Source: BRHc4a sp049325055 (GTDB lineage Bacteria; Bacillota; Desulfotomaculia; Desulfotomaculales; Desulfocucumaceae). Taken from it: 8,216 nt of DNA. Below are positions 6,333-8,216 of the stretch, piece by piece. Both the position numbers and the translations under genes were made by a program. The notes under the pieces were generated by a model. The model saw only the letters and a list, made by a program, of their open reading frames with translations, was not told the DNA's origin and made no database searches. The DNA is taken from assembly GCA_049325055.1 (NCBI GenBank), contig JBMOPB010000047.1, positions 1 through 8,216 on the forward strand, written 5' to 3'. The first letter of the stretch is position 1. Every line of letters starts with the position of its first letter.

Positions 6333-7628
6333 TTGGATTACACCACCCAGATGGACGCTGCCCGAAAGGGTATTGTCACAAAAGAGATGGAGGCAGTGGC
6401 CCGGAAGGAAAGAATTGACGTTAATAAACTCATGGGACTGGTGGCCGAAGGAAAAGTGGTAATACCGGCCAACAGGAACCACGCTTCCCTTGAGCCATGC
6501 GGCATAGGTCAGGGACTTAAAACCAAGATAAATGTCAACCTTGGTGTATCCAAGGACTGCTGCGACGTGGAATCGGAAATGGAAAAGGTGCGCATGGCCA
6601 TTCAATTAAAAGCCGACGCCATTATGGACCTGAGCTGCTACGGCAAAACGGAGGAGTTCAGGCGCCGCCTGATAGAAATATCACCCGCCGCCATCGGCAC
6701 CGTTCCGGTGTATGACGCCGTGGGCTTCCTGGAAAAAGAGCTGAAGGATATAACCGCCGAAGAGTTTATGGGTGTGGTTGAAAAGCACGCCCGGGACGGT
6801 GTGGACTTCATGACCATTCACGCCGGGATGAACCGCGAGGCGGCAGCCAGGTTCAGGAAAAACCCCCGGCTCACCAACATAGTCTCCCGGGGAGGGTCCC
6901 TGCTTTTCGCCTGGATGGAGCTTAACGGCAGGGAAAACCCCTTCTATGAGTATTATGACCAACTGCTGGAAATCTGCAGGAAGTATGACGTCACCATAAG
7001 CCTGGGGGACGCCTGCCGCCCCGGAAGCCTCAAGGACGCCACCGACGCCTCACAGATACAGGAGCTTATTGTACTGGGAGAGCTGACCAAAAGGGCCTGG
7101 GAGAAGGACGTGCAGGTGATGATCGAAGGCCCGGGGCACATGGCCCTCAACGAGATAGAGGCCAACATGCTGCTGGAGAAAAAGCTGTGCCACGGGGCGC
7201 CCTTTTACGTGCTGGGCCCCCTTGTCACCGACATAGCTCCCGGCTACGACCATATCACCAGCGCCATAGGCGGTGCCATAGCGGCCGCCAGCGGGGCCGA
7301 CTTCCTCTGCTACGTCACCCCGGCAGAGCACCTGCGGCTGCCCACCCTGGAGGACATGAAAGAAGGTATAATAGCCTCCCGCATAGCGGCCCACGCCGCC
7401 GACATAGCCAAGGGGATACCCGGGGCCAGGCTGTGGGATGATGAAATGAGCGAGGCCAGGCGCAACCTGGACTGGGAAAAGATGTTCGAACTGTCCATCG
7501 ACCCGGAAAAGGCCAGGCGCTATAGGGCCGAGTCGGTGCCTGAGAACGAGGACTCCTGCACCATGTGCGGCAAGATGTGCGCCGTCCGCAGCATGAACAA
7601 GGTGCTGGCCGGTGTTGATCCGCTGTGA
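6333..7628 (+). CDS. thiC: Phosphomethylpyrimidine (HMP-P) synthase ThiC, short form
   Basis: A 431-residue radical SAM enzyme that rearranges aminoimidazole ribotide into HMP phosphate, the pyrimidine half of thiamine. It is the short form, lacking the long N-terminal extension of the roughly 630-residue E. coli protein. Diagnostic stretches are IPANRNHASLEPCGIGQG, KINVNLGVS, IEGPGHMAL, TDIAPGYDHITSAIGGAIAA and DFLCYVTPAEHLRLP. The C-terminal cluster motif is SCTMCGKMCAVR, giving C409, C412 and C416, that is CX2CX3C rather than the CX2CX4C of the long ThiC proteins. It begins with TTG 6333 behind AAGGAGG, 2 nt after the thiE stop, and is the last gene of the operon. The related BzaF makes hydroxybenzimidazole from the same substrate. 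The TPP riboswitch and complete thi context favour ThiC, though sequence alone does not fully exclude a broader role. Confidence 0.94.
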   Translation: MDYTTQMDAARKGIVTKEMEAVARKERIDVNKLMGLVAEGKVVIPANRNHASLEPCGIGQGLKTKINVNLGVSKDCCDVESEMEKVRMAIQLKADAIMDLSCYGKTEEFRRRLIEISPAAIGTVPVYDAVGFLEKELKDITAEEFMGVVEKHARDGVDFMTIHAGMNREAAARFRKNPRLTNIVSRGGSLLFAWMELNGRENPFYEYYDQLLEICRKYDVTISLGDACRPGSLKDATDASQIQELIVLGELTKRAWEKDVQVMIEGPGHMALNEIEANMLLEKKLCHGAPFYVLGPLVTDIAPGYDHITSAIGGAIAAASGADFLCYVTPAEHLRLPTLEDMKEGIIASRIAAHAADIAKGIPGARLWDDEMSEARRNLDWEKMFELSIDPEKARRYRAESVPENEDSCTMCGKMCAVRSMNKVLAGVDPL

Positions 7629-7690
7629 GCATTTAGTGACAGGACAATGGGAATATTGTCAAGTTATTCTGAAATTTTTTAAGATAAAGG

Positions 7691-7719
7691 TTGACAAAGT
7701 ATTTGCCGGGTATTAATCT
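7691..7719 (+). promoter_or_regulatory. Possible promoter of the acyl-CoA synthetase leader
   Basis: A perfect -35 box TTGACA (7691-7696) is followed after 17 bp by TAATCT (7714-7719), a weak -10 match at three of six positions. A start near 7726 would give a leader of about 110 nt ending in the terminator at 7788-7839. The AT-rich surroundings fit a promoter, but the poor -10 keeps confidence modest. Read-through from thiC is the alternative source of this RNA. Confidence 0.42.
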
Positions 7720-7737
7720 TTAATTAACAATCAAAAG

Positions 7738-7800
7738 TCAGCTGGCTGTTTACGGGGTTGTTAAAAGCGAACTCGGTAGTAAATAGGATCCAGCACGTGA
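7738..7800 (+). promoter_or_regulatory. Predicted antiterminator stem in the acyl-CoA synthetase leader
   Basis: CTGTTTAC (7746-7753) pairs along its whole length with GTAAATAG (7779-7786), with one G-U pair. Outside it, GCTGG (7741-7745) pairs with CCAGC (7790-7794) across a 3-nt bulge, and TCA (7738-7740) pairs with TGA (7798-7800). Inside it, GGGTT (7755-7759) pairs with AACTC (7770-7774) around a 10-nt loop. The outer pairs use most of the 5' arm of the following terminator, so the two folds exclude each other. This is drawn by eye without energy calculation. No known riboswitch consensus was recognised. Confidence 0.45.
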
Positions 7801-7839
7801 TAGCTCTTAAAGGGTATTGCGTGCTGGATTTTTTATTTT
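7788..7839 (+). terminator. Strong intrinsic terminator between thiC and the acyl-CoA synthetase gene
   Basis: ATCCAGCACG (7788-7797) is perfectly complementary to CGTGCTGGAT (7820-7829), a 10-bp stem followed by TTTTT, A, TTTT. The 22-nt loop may hold a small inner stem (CTCT 7804-7807 with AGGG 7811-7814). It could simply end the thi operon. It may instead be the off state of a leader for the next gene, given the overlapping alternative stem and the promoter-like TTGACA upstream. Confidence 0.85.
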
Positions 7840-7939
7840 GTGTCAAAGGGGAAAGAGGGTGGTTTAACAATAATTAAAATTTCGACGCCAAGAATTGAAG
7901 CTGGTTGTTAAAAAGCATTAATCAGGAGGGATAAATAAA

Positions 7940-8216
7940 ATGAATATCGGCCGGTTGATTACCGATGCGGTTAATCGTTTTCCTGACCGGATAGCGATAT
8001 CTTTTTTGGACAATAAACGCACCTTTTCCGAGTTTAACAAGAGAGTTAACCGGTTGGCAAACTCGCTATTGCAGCTGGGGCTTCAAAAAGGAGACAGGGT
8101 GGCCGATATTTTGCAAAACTCCGACAACACCCTCGAGGTTGATTTTGCCCTTGCCAAGGCCGGACTAATAAGGGTTGCCGTCAATTACCGCCTCACTCCG
8201 GAAGAGATTTTGCACA
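7940..8216 (+). CDS. AMP-forming acyl-CoA synthetase, N-terminal part (cut by window end)
   Basis: The first 92 codons of an adenylate-forming enzyme that activates a carboxylic acid with ATP and joins it to CoA. The reading frame stays open to the window edge. The N-terminus shows the family pattern: an opening helix ending FPDRIAISF, then RTFSEFNKRVNRLANSLLQ, LGLQKGDRVADILQNS, and FALAKAGLIRVAVNYRLTPEEI, which resembles the conserved KAG...VN-RL segment. ATG 7940 has AGGAGGG (7924-7930) about ten bases upstream. The AMP-binding P-loop and catalytic motifs lie beyond the window, so the substrate (fatty, aromatic or short-chain acid) cannot be told. It is separated from thiC by 311 bp with a terminator, so it is probably a separate transcription unit. 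The first codons are more AT-rich than the thi genes. Confidence 0.85.
   Translation, partial: MNIGRLITDAVNRFPDRIAISFLDNKRTFSEFNKRVNRLANSLLQLGLQKGDRVADILQNSDNTLEVDFALAKAGLIRVAVNYRLTPEEILH

Larger units (their letters stand above)
7724..7912. repeat. Four TTGTTAA/TTAACAA elements upstream of the acyl-CoA synthetase gene
   Basis: The 7-mer TTGTTAA occurs on the + strand at 7758-7764 and 7905-7911, and its complement TTAACAA at 7724-7730 and 7864-7870. The two forward copies sit in a longer near-repeat: GGTTGTTAAAAGC (7756-7768) and GGTTGTTAAAAAGC (7903-7916). The copies at 7863-7870 and 7905-7912 form an 8-bp perfect inverted repeat. They could be binding sites of a regulator, or partly a result of AT-rich composition. 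Confidence 0.4.

Noticed and set aside
6333..7628. BzaF (hydroxybenzimidazole synthase of the anaerobic cobalamin pathway) instead of ThiC
   Set aside because: The families are close, but the gene ends a TPP-riboswitch-controlled operon that otherwise lacks an HMP-P synthase, and no bza or cob gene is adjacent.
7643..7680. Terminator directly after thiC from GACAAT (7643-7648) and ATTGTC (7655-7660)
   Set aside because: The stem is a weak 6 bp and the nearest T run (7675-7680) is about 15 nt away, so it does not have intrinsic terminator geometry.
7726..7839. T-box leader upstream of the acyl-CoA synthetase gene
   Set aside because: There is no AGGGTGGNACCGCG-type T-box sequence, and the leader is too short for the usual stem I and specifier loop.
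7895..7923. Second promoter with TTGAAG (7895-7900) just before the acyl-CoA synthetase gene
   Set aside because: At 17 bp spacing the -10 would be TTAATC and would run into the ribosome site, leaving almost no leader.

Overview
The window is a complete thiamine (vitamin B1) biosynthesis operon, thiS-thiG-thiH-thiF-thiE-thiC, all on the + strand. It lies between a gene for a membrane-anchored cyclic-di-GMP enzyme and the first 92 codons of an AMP-forming acyl-CoA synthetase. The gene set points to an anaerobic, moderately GC-rich member of the Clostridia, of the Desulfotomaculum/Pelotomaculum type. Reasons are the oxygen-sensitive radical enzyme ThiH in place of the oxidase ThiO, a short-form ThiC, a short ThiF, strong AGGAGG-type ribosome sites with some TTG starts, control by transcription attenuation, and the PAS-GGDEF-HD-GYP architecture. 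The genus is inferred from family resemblance, not proven.

Layout. Positions 1-95 hold a short terminator for an upstream gene and the ribosome site of the next gene. Positions 96-2579 encode an 827-residue HAMP-PAS-PAS-PAS-GGDEF-HD-GYP protein whose extracellular sensor appears to be missing. Positions 2580-2859 form the thi control region: a good sigma-A-type promoter (TTGCCA-17-TATTAT), a TPP riboswitch aptamer, an intrinsic terminator and the thiS ribosome site. Positions 2860-7628 hold the six thi genes. They are tightly packed except for a 93-bp gap before thiF that contains a degenerate heptamer repeat. Positions 7629-7939 form a second intergenic region with a possible promoter, a roughly 110-nt leader ending in a strong terminator, and repeated TTGTTAA/TTAACAA elements. 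Positions 7940-8216 are the 5' part of the acyl-CoA synthetase gene, cut by the window edge.

How the genes work together. ThiF adenylates the C-terminal Gly-Gly of ThiS, which becomes a thiocarboxylate sulfur carrier. ThiH makes dehydroglycine from tyrosine. ThiG combines sulfur, dehydroglycine and deoxyxylulose 5-phosphate into the thiazole. ThiC converts aminoimidazole ribotide to the pyrimidine HMP-phosphate. ThiE joins the two halves into thiamine phosphate. HMP-P kinase (ThiD), thiamine-phosphate kinase (ThiL), DXP synthase and the cysteine desulfurase are not in this window. The TPP riboswitch would stop transcription ahead of thiS when the end product is plentiful.

The least explained part is 7726-7839. 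This leader can fold into either a perfect 10-bp terminator hairpin or a long competing stem that captures the terminator's 5' arm. That is the layout of a riboswitch or attenuator, and I could not assign it to any known class. It is the best candidate here for something undescribed.
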